Below are positions 28,851 through 38,603 of a stretch of DNA of 64,000 bases, one piece after another (position 1 is the first letter of the stretch; each line of letters begins with the position of its first letter). The stretch is from contig JANYKW010000009.1 in NCBI GenBank assembly GCA_025358025.1, forward strand, positions 1-64,000. The letters are read 5' to 3'. The notes beneath the pieces were generated by a model. That model did no database searches, was not told the DNA's origin, and saw nothing but the letters and a program-made list of their open reading frames with translations. Source of the stretch: Bacteroidia bacterium (GTDB taxonomy: Bacteria > Bacteroidota > Bacteroidia > Bacteroidales > Prolixibacteraceae). Made by a program: the position numbers and the translations under genes.

Positions 28851-31319
28851 TCATCCACATATGCCGCTGTTTTCGGTGCGCTCAATAACCTCCCTTTGCA
28901 AATCACTGTTCATGTCGTTGAAATAGTCGCTGTAGCCTGCCATGCGTACCATCAGGTCTTTGTAGTCAGACGGACAAGCCTGTGCGGCCAGCAGGGTCGC
29001 GGTATCCACTATGTTGAACTGTACGTGGTGGCCACCCAGGATGAAGTAGCTTCGTATCAGGTAGCCGAGCTTCACCATGTCCTCCTCCTTCTTCAGCAGA
29101 CTGGGGAGAAAACGCTGGTTGAGCAGTGTCCCGCCCGACTTCACATGGTCGAATTTGGTGAGCGACTTCATCACCGCTGACGGACCGTGGGTATCTGCCC
29201 CATGTGAGGGAGAAGTACCATCGGAGATCGATTTTCCGGCCAGCCGTCCGTTGGGGGTGGCGCCCATCACCTTGCCAAAATAGACATGGCAGGTGGTCGA
29301 GAGCATGTTTAGGTGATATTTTCCACCTGGTTTGATGTTGGGTTTCCCGTCGATGGCCTTAACCAGGTCGTTGTATACCTGCAAGGCAATCGCATCGGCA
29401 TAATTGTCGTCGTTGCCGAAGAAAGGGGTGCGGTTCATGATCGTTTGGCGCAACACCTCTTCTCCTTCGAAATCATTCAAAACAGCATGCATAACCTTGT
29501 CCATAGAGAAACGCTGATCTTCGAATACATGCTTTTTGAGTGCTGCCAGACTGTCGGTGGTGGTGCCCAGTCCGCAGCACTGAATATAACTGGTATTATA
29601 ACGGGGTCCGCCGTCGTAATAATCTTTTCCCCTGGCCACACAGTCGTCGATGACCACCGAAAGGAAGGGTGCAGGGGCGTATTTGGCAAACATCCGGTCG
29701 ATGTAGTTGCTCACCCGCATCTTCAGATCAACCACATAGTTAACCTGCTTTAGGAAGGCTTCATACAACTCCTCATAATTTTTAAAGTCGCGTGGATTAC
29801 CGGTCTGCAACCCTACCGGGATTCCTGTAACCGGATTTATCCCGTTGTTGAGTGTCACCTCCAGGATTTTGGGAACATTGAGATAGCCAGTGAGCAGGTA
29901 AGCCTCCTTCCCGAATGCCCCTACTTCGATACACCCGCTGCAGCCCCCTTCGCGCGCATCCTGCATGGTTTTTCCCTGGCGCAGCAGTTCTGCCACATAG
30001 ACATCAGGATTGAAGACGGAGGGGTAGCCATGTCCCTGACGGATAACTCTGGTAGCTGCCAGCAGAAAACTTTCGGGAGTCTGACTGCTTATATGCACGG
30101 AGAACCCGGGCTGCAGGATGTGCAGCTCTTCCGCCACCTCCAGAAAAAGATAGGAGAGTTCGCTGGTGCCATCGCTGCCATCGCCTTTGATGCCACCGAT
30201 GTTGATATTTGTAAAGTCGTTGTAGGTACCGCTTTCCCTGGCCGTGATCCCCACCTTGGGCGGGGCCGGATGGTTGTTCACCTTGATCCAGAAACAGGAG
30301 ATAAGCTCTTTGGCCTGCTCCCGGGTGAGGGTGCCGTCAGCCAGTCCGGCTTCGTAAAACGGAGCCAGATGCTGGTCAAAATGACCGGGGTTCATGGCAC
30401 CCCAGCCATTCAGCTCTGTGATTGTGCCAAGGTGCACAAACCAATACATCTGAATGGCCTCCCAGAGGTTGCGCGGGGCATTCGCCGGAACCCATCTGCA
30501 CACCTCCGCGATTTTCAGCAATTCCTCCCTCCGCTGGCCGTGATTTGCAATCGCGGCCATCTCCTTCGCCAACTGTGCATGCCGTTCTGCAAATAAAATC
30601 ACCGCATCGCAGGAGATCTCCATCGCCTTCCACTCCTCTGCCTTGTCGGTGGCCTCCGGATCGTTCAGGTAATCGAGCGAAGCAATATTAACCGCGATCT
30701 CACGTTTGTAATCGAGCATCCCCTTTTTGTAGATCTTGCCGTCCAGGGTGGTATGGCCCGGCGCACGCTGCTCCATGAATTCGGTAAACAATCCTGCCTC
30801 ATAAGCCAGCCGCCACTCCCGGGGCACATGACCAAAGATCCTTTCGCGCTGGGTCTTTCCTGCCCAGTACGGAATCACCTCCGTGCGGTAGGTTTCAATA
30901 TCTTCCACACTGATGGTATACCGTTGCAGTTCGCGGGTGTTGAGCACATTCAAGTCCTCCATACTATGGCACGTCAGTTCGGGAAAGGTAGGAACGCATT
31001 TTGGCTTTGGACCACGCTCACCCACAATCAATTCTCCCTCTCCCAGGTAGATGGTTTTCCGGGTGCAGTGATCGTAAAAATTGGCAGCCCGCAATACCGG
31101 AACCGACAACTTTCCGAAGTTCTCTTTGTAAAATGCCGTTTCGTGCAAGGCCCTCTCTATGGAAAGCGAGGGCTCCGATTCGACACTCAATTTCCTCAAC
31201 TGCTGAATCCGCTGGTTCATTCCCGGCCCGATCCGCTCCGTTTTTGGTGGATAGTAATTCCCTTCGCTTAACGCTAGCCGCTCGGGGGTTGGGTTATGTT
31301 GTATGATTTTCTCGAACAT
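28851..31319 (-). CDS. glycyl radical enzyme, HypD-like dehydratase clade (C-x-E active site), substrate uncertain
   Basis: GGCSGCIEVGAFGKEAYLLTGY thiyl-Cys/Glu motif; C-terminal glycyl loop VRMAGYSDYF; activase adjacent. Confidence 0.92.
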   Translation of the reverse strand: MFEKIIQHNPTPERLALSEGNYYPPKTERIGPGMNQRIQQLRKLSVESEPSLSIERALHETAFYKENFGKLSVPVLRAANFYDHCTRKTIYLGEGELIVGERGPKPKCVPTFPELTCHSMEDLNVLNTRELQRYTISVEDIETYRTEVIPYWAGKTQRERIFGHVPREWRLAYEAGLFTEFMEQRAPGHTTLDGKIYKKGMLDYKREIAVNIASLDYLNDPEATDKAEEWKAMEISCDAVILFAERHAQLAKEMAAIANHGQRREELLKIAEVCRWVPANAPRNLWEAIQMYWFVHLGTITELNGWGAMNPGHFDQHLAPFYEAGLADGTLTREQAKELISCFWIKVNNHPAPPKVGITARESGTYNDFTNINIGGIKGDGSDGTSELSYLFLEVAEELHILQPGFSVHISSQTPESFLLAATRVIRQGHGYPSVFNPDVYVAELLRQGKTMQDAREGGCSGCIEVGAFGKEAYLLTGYLNVPKILEVTLNNGINPVTGIPVGLQTGNPRDFKNYEELYEAFLKQVNYVVDLKMRVSNYIDRMFAKYAPAPFLSVVIDDCVARGKDYYDGGPRYNTSYIQCCGLGTTTDSLAALKKHVFEDQRFSMDKVMHAVLNDFEGEEVLRQTIMNRTPFFGNDDNYADAIALQVYNDLVKAIDGKPNIKPGGKYHLNMLSTTCHVYFGKVMGATPNGRLAGKSISDGTSPSHGADTHGPSAVMKSLTKFDHVKSGGTLLNQRFLPSLLKKEEDMVKLGYLIRSYFILGGHHVQFNIVDTATLLAAQACPSDYKDLMVRMAGYSDYFNDMNSDLQREVIERTENSGICG

Positions 31320-31502
31320 TTTTCGGATATTTCATTCAGGGTACCGGGAAGACCAGGACAAATGGATCACTGGGTGGAGTAAAATTGAATCTCCTGTTTT
31401 GACCTAAAACAAATGTAGCCAATTTATTTATTGTCTCATTGATGATTTTAGCGTCCGAATTGATACGATAAAGGAGGGGCTTATGAAGAAAATGAATTGA
31501 AG

Positions 31503-32945
31503 CTAGAAGGATAGCAAGCATTGCCAGATGAACATATTTCCGAACGAATCCACATCTTCCCATATTTGCTTCATCAACGGCTCATCTCCGGTGATGGCCG
31601 GGATCTCTTTCCGCTTTTCTTCCCACGGAACACACAATCCCGGTTTCACCTTTGATTTCAGGTGATTGGCCATTCCGTAATCCGACCCGAAAATCGTTCC
31701 GGAAGCCGGGGCGTTTTGTGATTTTACATCAAGCAAGGGAGCCGTACTGCCGGAATAAACGCCGTAATCGCGGGTAAATTCCGTTAGAACCTGCATGTTT
31801 TCAACGGTGGCATCGTTTTGAATGATCGCGCTGGCATCCATGATGTATCCCCCGTCGCGTGCTACTTCATCAATAACCTTCTTGCAGCGGGCACGGATAC
31901 CATCGGGAGTTCCAAAGGATAGCAGGGTGTTTGGAATTCCTCCGCTCAAGCAGAATTTGTGTCCAATCGTCTGATGCGTCTTGAAAATATCGCCGCTATC
32001 CACGTGATAAATGATGCTCTTTTCGGGCAATTCCGCGAAACTATCGAGGTGGTGGTTCCAGTTTCCTTCGGCATAAAATAGCGTCTGATGTCCATTTTTC
32101 CAAAGTTCCTCCACAATGGGCCTAACCGTCGGCCAGTAATGCGATTCGAATTCACCGGCTGAAACAAAGGGTATGCAACCCCGGTGCATCCAGTAACCAA
32201 CCGGTACCTGCTTATCCGGATCGGCAGAGGTAAGCGCAACATGGTACAAATGAGGCATCAATGCATCACAGGCTTTTCGTACTTTTTCGGGTTGTGTTAT
32301 CATGTCCATGGTCAGTCCCAGGTAACCCCGGAGCTTATCGCCCAATATGTCGAAGGGTGCCTTGAAAATTCCGTTGATGGCAGATACTGTACCGCTTTCG
32401 GTTCTCAATTTCTCAACATGCGGACCATAGGCATTGAAATAGTTAAGCATGGCCATTCCCCCTTTCACCAGTGCCAGGTTGTTGCGGTAACTGGTGGCTG
32501 CACCCATGGGGGAAATATCGGCAGATACCCTTGGCAACCATTTGTTGTAAAGAAAGGCTGTCGGATCGTCAATCAGTTCGTCGTACTCATCCTCCTTCAT
32601 AAACGACTTGCCTTCTTCCGGCTCACGGTACTGAAAACCATTACACGCCGGTACATCGATACCAGGAATGCCATAATAGGTGAGACCGATCGCCTGTGTA
32701 AGACCAGTCCAAACATAGACCATGTTCGAAACCACAGCGTCCCAGTCGAACCCGGCAGCACATTGTCGGGCAGCATCAAAGGCACGGTTGTAATCGTGCA
32801 CTACATCCTGACAGGTCATTCCTGCATATTTGGCCGTAAACTCAGCAACAAAAGGACGAATCGGAATGCAATCCGGCTTTTCGTTGCGCATGGCAGTTAG
32901 GTAACGGCTAAGTCGTTGTCGGTAAAGATCTTCGGTGGATACCAT
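31503..32945 (-). CDS. uroporphyrinogen decarboxylase-like (UROD/MtaA superfamily) protein
   Basis: RLSRYLTAMRNEKPDCIPIRPFVAEFTAKYAG and downstream UROD-like fold pattern. ORF-track start is TTG; ATG at 32945 chosen. Confidence 0.75.
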   Translation of the reverse strand: MVSTEDLYRQRLSRYLTAMRNEKPDCIPIRPFVAEFTAKYAGMTCQDVVHDYNRAFDAARQCAAGFDWDAVVSNMVYVWTGLTQAIGLTYYGIPGIDVPACNGFQYREPEEGKSFMKEDEYDELIDDPTAFLYNKWLPRVSADISPMGAATSYRNNLALVKGGMAMLNYFNAYGPHVEKLRTESGTVSAINGIFKAPFDILGDKLRGYLGLTMDMITQPEKVRKACDALMPHLYHVALTSADPDKQVPVGYWMHRGCIPFVSAGEFESHYWPTVRPIVEELWKNGHQTLFYAEGNWNHHLDSFAELPEKSIIYHVDSGDIFKTHQTIGHKFCLSGGIPNTLLSFGTPDGIRARCKKVIDEVARDGGYIMDASAIIQNDATVENMQVLTEFTRDYGVYSGSTAPLLDVKSQNAPASGTIFGSDYGMANHLKSKVKPGLCVPWEEKRKEIPAITGDEPLMKQIWEDVDSFGNMFIWQCLLSF

Positions 32946-33099
32946 CGGGTTCAATTTGATGAAAAGATAGCTGTTTTAAAGATATTAAAAAAATAAGAGG
33001 TTACCCAAATTCCTTTCCCCCATGATCAATAATGATACAACCTATTAAAATAAACTCTAATTTTAGAATTACTGAAATAGCCGTAAAAAACAAAACCAC

Positions 33100-34182
33100 A
33101 TGCTAATGAAAAGAATTCTTCTCTTTTTAATCATTTTTCTTCCCCACCTGTTAGCTGCCCAGGATGTGCAATCTCTAAAGGAGGTAGTAACCAAGCTTCA
33201 AGAGGACAACATCGCCCTGAACCATCGGCTGGATGCCCTTCAGAAGTCTTCCGACGACGGTCTTTGGTTCAACAGGTTGGGTGATGCCGCTTTTATCGAC
33301 AAAGTGTTCATGTATGGTCCGCCGCCGGCGAAGGTGAAAAATCCGACCGCTATGGGAGCACTGAATCCTGTTAAGTTTTGGTCCTATGTTTTTATCCCGA
33401 AAAACATCGACCTGAATAAAAAATATCCCTTGCTTGTATTGCCTCACGGGGGTGTTCATGCCGATTTTACAACCTATCACACCCACATCATCCGCGAGAT
33501 GATGGCACAGGGATATATCGTTGTGGCTCCCGAATACCGGGGAAGCACAGGTTATGGAAAGAGCTTCTATGAACAGATAGATTATGGCGGACTCGAGAAC
33601 GACGATTGTGATGCCAGCCGGAAGTATATGATTGAAAATTACGATTTTGTGGATGGAAACAGGGTAGGAATGATTGGCTGGAGTCATGGTGGAATGATTG
33701 CCCTGATGAGCATCTTTGCAAATCCGGATGCTTATAAATGCGCTTTCGCCGGAGTGCCCGTCTCAGATTTGATTGCACGCATGGGCTATTCGGCCGATGA
33801 TTACCGCAAGGATTTCTCAGCCGGTTATCACCTGGGAAAAACTGCACGGGAGGATGTCAATGAATATCGTCGCCGTTCACCCGCCTGGAATGCTGAAAAA
33901 CTACAAACACCACTGCTTATCCATACCAACACCAATGACGATGATGTATACGTCCTGGAGGTAGAACATCTTATACAGGCACTCAAAGCGGAAGGGAAAA
34001 AGTTCGAATACGAGATTTTCAAAAATATGCCAGGCGGACACTCCTTCGACCGGATCGACACCAAAGCAGCCAAAGAGATCCGCGTGAAAATCTATCAGTT
34101 CCTGGCAAAATACCTTTCTCCCCAAAAACCCATAAAAAATCTGGAGGATATTAACCGGGCTGCCTATTTGCCCCAAAAATAA
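33100..34182 (+). CDS. secreted S9-type prolyl oligopeptidase-like alpha/beta hydrolase
   Basis: Signal peptide; VVAPEYRGSTGYGKSFYE, GMIGWSHGGMIAL, GGHSFDRIDTKAAKEI. Confidence 0.87.
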   Translation: MLMKRILLFLIIFLPHLLAAQDVQSLKEVVTKLQEDNIALNHRLDALQKSSDDGLWFNRLGDAAFIDKVFMYGPPPAKVKNPTAMGALNPVKFWSYVFIPKNIDLNKKYPLLVLPHGGVHADFTTYHTHIIREMMAQGYIVVAPEYRGSTGYGKSFYEQIDYGGLENDDCDASRKYMIENYDFVDGNRVGMIGWSHGGMIALMSIFANPDAYKCAFAGVPVSDLIARMGYSADDYRKDFSAGYHLGKTAREDVNEYRRRSPAWNAEKLQTPLLIHTNTNDDDVYVLEVEHLIQALKAEGKKFEYEIFKNMPGGHSFDRIDTKAAKEIRVKIYQFLAKYLSPQKPIKNLEDINRAAYLPQK

Positions 34183-34226
34183 AGTTGCAAAATGCAGATT
34201 ATTTATTTCGAAGATTCAAACAGACC

Positions 34227-35276
34227 ATGCAAAAACTAACTCTTTTACTGATCGCCAGCTCACTGCTGTTTTCATTTGCCACAGCAAAAACCGGAGGTAT
34301 AAACCAACGATATCCTAATCAATTAACAGATAACACCTCTTCTGCAAACAGGGGCCCAGCTCCCGATTACAGTGATCTTCGGTATTGGGCAGCTTCCCCT
34401 TTCAAAGATGACACCAGCGACAAGATTCCGGATTTTTTAAAAAATGAAGTCCGTGATGCTCGTGCCGATGTTTTTTTCATCCATCCCACCTCCTATTTTG
34501 GCGAGGAAAAGGGTTCACCATGGAATGCGGATCTGAGGGACACCGTCGTCAACAACAATACCGACAACTTGTCAATAATGCTTCAGGCTTCTGTTTTTAA
34601 CGGCAGTTGCAGGGTTTTTGCACCCCGCTACCGTCAAGGCAACATGGAGGCATTTTATGTGTTCAATACACCAGAAGCAAAAGCGGCATTTGACCTGGCC
34701 TACAACGATGTGAAAAAAGCATTTCAGTACTATCTGAAACACGACAACAAAAAACGTCCGATAATCATTGCCTCACATAGTCAGGGTAGTCTACATGCCA
34801 TCAGGCTGTTGCAGGAATTTTTTGACGACAAGCCCCTGCAAAAAAGACTGGTTTGTGCTTATGCTATCGGTTATCAGATCAAAAAAGATGCTTTCAAAAA
34901 AATCCCGGTAGGAGAACGGTCCGGTCAGATCGGATGTTTTGTAGGATGGCGTACTTACGCGAAAGGGGAGATTCCGAAAGGTAGTGCTGCGGAAAATGGA
35001 AATTCGGTTTGCGTCAATCCGCTAACCTGGTCAACCTCCAATGAGTGGGCTTCATCTGACCTTCACCAGGGTATCATGAATAATTTTGAAAAAATTGTTC
35101 CTCACACAGTCAGCGCCGGGATAGAGCCCTCGTCCAAAATCCTTTGGATTGATACACAAGAAAGTCTTGACCCTCAAAAGAAAAAAATGACCAATTATCA
35201 TAGATGGGATTACAATCTGTTCTGGATGAATATCCGGCAAAATGTAAAAGAACGGATAGATGGGTTCCTTATGTAG
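34227..35276 (+). CDS. DUF3089-domain secreted alpha/beta hydrolase-like protein
   Basis: Signal peptide; ADVFFIHPTSYF, VFAPRYRQGNMEAF, RPIIIASHSQGSLHAIRLL. Confidence 0.8.
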   Translation: MQKLTLLLIASSLLFSFATAKTGGINQRYPNQLTDNTSSANRGPAPDYSDLRYWAASPFKDDTSDKIPDFLKNEVRDARADVFFIHPTSYFGEEKGSPWNADLRDTVVNNNTDNLSIMLQASVFNGSCRVFAPRYRQGNMEAFYVFNTPEAKAAFDLAYNDVKKAFQYYLKHDNKKRPIIIASHSQGSLHAIRLLQEFFDDKPLQKRLVCAYAIGYQIKKDAFKKIPVGERSGQIGCFVGWRTYAKGEIPKGSAAENGNSVCVNPLTWSTSNEWASSDLHQGIMNNFEKIVPHTVSAGIEPSSKILWIDTQESLDPQKKKMTNYHRWDYNLFWMNIRQNVKERIDGFLM

Positions 35277-35329
35277 CACAGGGGCATTATCATGAGCTAC
35301 GATCTGCATAATCCGTGGTTAAGATGGGG

Positions 35330-35602
35330 TTATTGGTGTCTTTTTGTGACATTTGTGTAATCTGTGGTAGGGTCAGGGTTATTTGTTGTTTTAATCCGTA
35401 TAATCATCCCCTTTGAGTTTGCAAACTGCTCCAGCATCTTCATATCCTCCTTTGTGACCTCCAGACACATCCCGCACTCCGAGGAATAAGGTTTTGGAAC
35501 AGGTATAACCTTGACAGGAAGTTTGTTATCTACAAACCACCTCTCTGCCAAAATCACCTGACGGATATTCCGGAACAGGACAATTACTTTATCGTCCAAC
35601 AT
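35330..35602 (-). CDS. DUF3343-type putative Se/S carrier protein
   Basis: [44 protein letters not shown]; adjacent to aminotransferase V, yedF and mnmH. Confidence 0.8.
   Translation of the reverse strand: MLDDKVIVLFRNIRQVILAERWFVDNKLPVKVIPVPKPYSSECGMCLEVTKEDMKMLEQFANSKGMIIRIKTTNNPDPTTDYTNVTKRHQ
35340..35378. repeat. dispersed repeat copy overlapping the 3' end of the DUF3343 ORF
   Basis: CTTTTTGTGACATTTGTGTAATCTGTGGTAGGGTCAGGG; reverse complement contains ACCACAGATTACAC, the core of the 27.5 kb repeats. Confidence 0.75.
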
Positions 35603-36707
35603 CGTGTATAGCTTTAGCCAGGAAATTCAACTCCTCCGGCATATGGTAGGGCGACAGCGAAAAACGGCAGTCCCCGCCGGGGAAAGACCCCAGATGACGA
35701 TGGGCCAGCGGTGCACAATGTAGTCCGGCCCTGCATTCAATTCCATAGTCTTCATAAAATCTTTGCGCAAGCTCAGAAGAGCTTAACGAGTTATGTACGA
35801 CAGAAAACAACTTCCCCTGCTGATCAAAATCTGCAGCACAGCGTACAACATAATTTTTATTTTGTTTCACTTCTTGCAACAATGCGGCAAAGTCATCACG
35901 TGTATGCTGAGGAGCCGGTATATTTTGCAGCGCAGCATTCAAACCATGGATACCCGTAATATTGGGCGTTCCGGCTTCAAAGCGATCCGGAACAAAGGAT
36001 GGCATGGAGAGTGAATCTGATCCGCTTCCGGTTCCTCCGTAGATTAATGGTTCCACCATTTCAGGGTACCTGATGAATGCACCACCTGTCCCAGTCGGGC
36101 CCATCAAGGATTTGTGTCCGGTGAAGGCCAGAAAGTCTGCCCCCCAACGATCCACTTCCACAGGATGTGATCCCAGCGACTGGCTTGCATCAATCAACAG
36201 CGGAATTTCCCCAATGGCCTGTTTGATAGCTCCCGGCGATTGTGCCATCCCGTTCACATTGCTCATGTGGCAAACAGCTACGAGTATGGTATTGGGGCGT
36301 AGTTTGCCTGCAATCCTGTCGGTCAGAATAGTACCGTCGGGTGAACTGTCCAACAACTCCCACTCTATCATTCCCATCTGGCGCAGGTGCTCCAAAGGCC
36401 TGGCTATCGCATTGTGTTCCATGGCAGAAGTCAGCACATGGCCTCCTTTTTTGCAGATCCCATGAATCATGAGATTTAGTGCAGTCGTTGCATTGGCTGA
36501 AAAAATAATCTTGCCTGCTTCCTTTGTTCCCATCTTTTCTGCCAACAGATCCCGGCACTGTTCTACCAGTCTGGTTGAGTTCAGAATGCGAGGATATGCC
36601 GACCGGCCATACGTACCTCCCGTTTCGTTCAGGTGTTTGCTTATCGCCTCAGCTACCGCTGAAGGTTTGGGAAAACTGGTCGCACAATTGTCAAAGTATA
36701 AGTTCAT
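35589..36707 (-). CDS. class V aminotransferase, cysteine desulfurase / selenocysteine lyase type
   Basis: [52 protein letters not shown]. Confidence 0.92.
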   Translation of the reverse strand: MNLYFDNCATSFPKPSAVAEAISKHLNETGGTYGRSAYPRILNSTRLVEQCRDLLAEKMGTKEAGKIIFSANATTALNLMIHGICKKGGHVLTSAMEHNAIARPLEHLRQMGMIEWELLDSSPDGTILTDRIAGKLRPNTILVAVCHMSNVNGMAQSPGAIKQAIGEIPLLIDASQSLGSHPVEVDRWGADFLAFTGHKSLMGPTGTGGAFIRYPEMVEPLIYGGTGSGSDSLSMPSFVPDRFEAGTPNITGIHGLNAALQNIPAPQHTRDDFAALLQEVKQNKNYVVRCAADFDQQGKLFSVVHNSLSSSELAQRFYEDYGIECRAGLHCAPLAHRHLGSFPGGDCRFSLSPYHMPEELNFLAKAIHDVGR

Positions 36708-36792
36708 TAATGAATTTATTTCGTTAGTTTTCTTCTTCTGGCAGCTAATAACCAATAGCTGATACCTTTTAGCCGTTTGCCAATGGGTGTTT

Positions 36793-37398
36793 CTACGGTT
36801 TTATGATGTGCCCTGTCCTGGCCATCGTTTCGGTAATTGTAAAAATATTGGAAATCTTTCCGACTGCAATCTGGTTTCTGATGTCGTAAAAATCAACACA
36901 TGTACCGCAGATCATAATTTCCACTCCGCTCTCCTCCAGCGATTTTAGAGAACTACTAACACCAGAATCCACAGTAGTCAGCCTGACCCCGGAATTATAG
37001 AAAACAAGGTGTGTGGGTAACTCCTGCTGTTCATGCAGTGCATTCAGAAAGCCTTTCATCAGAATGGATCCGAGCTGAGGATCCCCCTCTCCCATCCTGT
37101 CGCTGCCCAGAACGACAATATATGCTGAAGAGCAGACACCGGGATCAATGCTGCTCAAAACAGGATCCTCCTGCGGCCGAACAGGCTGGTTAACTACCTC
37201 TATCTGAAAGATGCCCTCCACCTCGGCTCCAGTGGGTGAAAGATCCTGATCATTCAGATAGGTCATGATGTTTTGAAAAGCCGTTTTGTTGTCACATTCT
37301 ATCTTCAGGGTCTCTCCCTGCAAACAATTTTTCAGTGCCTTCCTTGTCAGAATTAATGGTTGCGGACACAGCAAACCTTTCCCATCCACTATTTGCAT
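36793..37398 (-). CDS. yedF: selenium metabolism protein YedF (TusA-like plus DsrE-like)
   Basis: TusA motif [16 protein letters not shown]-terminal DsrE-like half with ICGTCVDFY. Confidence 0.93.
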   Translation of the reverse strand: MQIVDGKGLLCPQPLILTRKALKNCLQGETLKIECDNKTAFQNIMTYLNDQDLSPTGAEVEGIFQIEVVNQPVRPQEDPVLSSIDPGVCSSAYIVVLGSDRMGEGDPQLGSILMKGFLNALHEQQELPTHLVFYNSGVRLTTVDSGVSSSLKSLEESGVEIMICGTCVDFYDIRNQIAVGKISNIFTITETMARTGHIIKP

Positions 37399-37454
37399 GA
37401 TAACAAAATTTATATATTAATTCCTTCAAACATTTCCAATAAATTCATCTCCCC

Positions 37455-38477
37455 TTAAAAACGGATCTCGTTTTTAACAAAATCGGCCAGTTCAGGGGCA
37501 ATTAATTCCGGACTATACGATTTCGGAACAAACGGGATCATTTTTGTATCACGACGTGCCATGCTGAAATCGTAGCTTTTATCGTAATAAGCCAAGGTAA
37601 TTTCAACCACTTTCCGGTAATCACCTGCCGAAAGAGCCTCCAGGGTATCCTGGGTGTCCTTGCCTCCCAACCGTTTACTTATTTTTTCTACACTGAATTG
37701 CAGCTCTTCAGCCGGAAAATCGGCATAATCGCACAACAATCTCTCTATGCGGTCAGATTTTGGAGGATCAATTCGAATCGTTGTACAACTATTCATTTGG
37801 GAGAAAAGCTCTTTCAGAATAATTACTTTCCCAATTGCCTGGCTCTCTCCCTCCACCCAGATGGGATTGGAGAGGTTAAAACCGGAAATCTTCTCCAGAA
37901 TGAGATTGGTAAACTGTTCGGTACCTGGTTGAGGCGGTTGTCCAATCCCGCCAAAACTCGATCCCCGATGATTGGCAAGCCCCTCCAGATCTAAAACCTG
38001 ATGTCCAAGGGCATCCAATTGGTGAAGAATTTCTGTCTTGCCCGAACCTGTTGGTCCGCTGAGCATAATGAGCTTTAGTCCTTTTGAGATAAGCTCTCTG
38101 CCGTAAGCACGATACGATTTATATCCTCCTTCAAGCACATATACCTCTCTTCCTGCAGTTTGCATCAACCAGGCCATACTGTGGCTTCTCATTCCTCCAC
38201 GCCAGCAGTAAAGATACAAGGCTCCCTTGTGCTTCCTCGCCTGTAAGATGAAATCCTTCAGCTTTGGTCCGACCAGCTCCAACCCTTTCAATACAGCCGT
38301 ATCGCGTCCTTGTTGCTTGTATATCGTGCCAACAATTACCCTCTCCTCATCACTGAAAAGAGGAAATGAGATGGCATTTGGCAAATGACCCTCTTTGAAT
38401 TCAGCAGGCGTGCGAATATCCAGAACTACGTGCTCCTTCATTTTCGAAATAAACTCATCCACCTTTAATATTGTCAT
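37455..38477 (-). CDS. mnmH: tRNA 2-selenouridine synthase
   Basis: Rhodanese motif YLYCWRGGMRSHSMAWL, P-loop LSGPTGSGKTEILHQL, NHRGSSFGGIGQPPQPGTEQFTN. Confidence 0.96.
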   Translation of the reverse strand: MTILKVDEFISKMKEHVVLDIRTPAEFKEGHLPNAISFPLFSDEERVIVGTIYKQQGRDTAVLKGLELVGPKLKDFILQARKHKGALYLYCWRGGMRSHSMAWLMQTAGREVYVLEGGYKSYRAYGRELISKGLKLIMLSGPTGSGKTEILHQLDALGHQVLDLEGLANHRGSSFGGIGQPPQPGTEQFTNLILEKISGFNLSNPIWVEGESQAIGKVIILKELFSQMNSCTTIRIDPPKSDRIERLLCDYADFPAEELQFSVEKISKRLGGKDTQDTLEALSAGDYRKVVEITLAYYDKSYDFSMARRDTKMIPFVPKSYSPELIAPELADFVKNEIRF

Positions 38478-38563
38478 CGCTGGGATTTAATTCAGCAAAT
38501 TTAACCCAAATTGCTTAGAACACAATCAGGCACCCTGTCAACCCAATATCGAAAATTCTTTTG

Positions 38564-38571
38564 TAGTTTTG
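38564..38571 (+). promoter_or_regulatory. Bacteroidota-type -7 element (TAnnTTTG)
   Basis: TAGTTTTG, 32 nt upstream of the ATG at 38604; clear -33 element not seen. Confidence 0.35.
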
Positions 38572-38603
38572 AATGTTTCAATTACTACTAATTACAATTT
38601 ACG

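Noticed and set aside
28851-31319. Pyruvate formate-lyase
   Set aside because: The active site is SGCIE (Cys-x-Glu), not the adjacent Cys-Cys of PFL, and the overall sequence reads HypD-like.
31336-31563. 75-aa minus-strand ORF
   Set aside because: Overlaps the end of the UROD-like gene in another frame and has no recognisable similarity.
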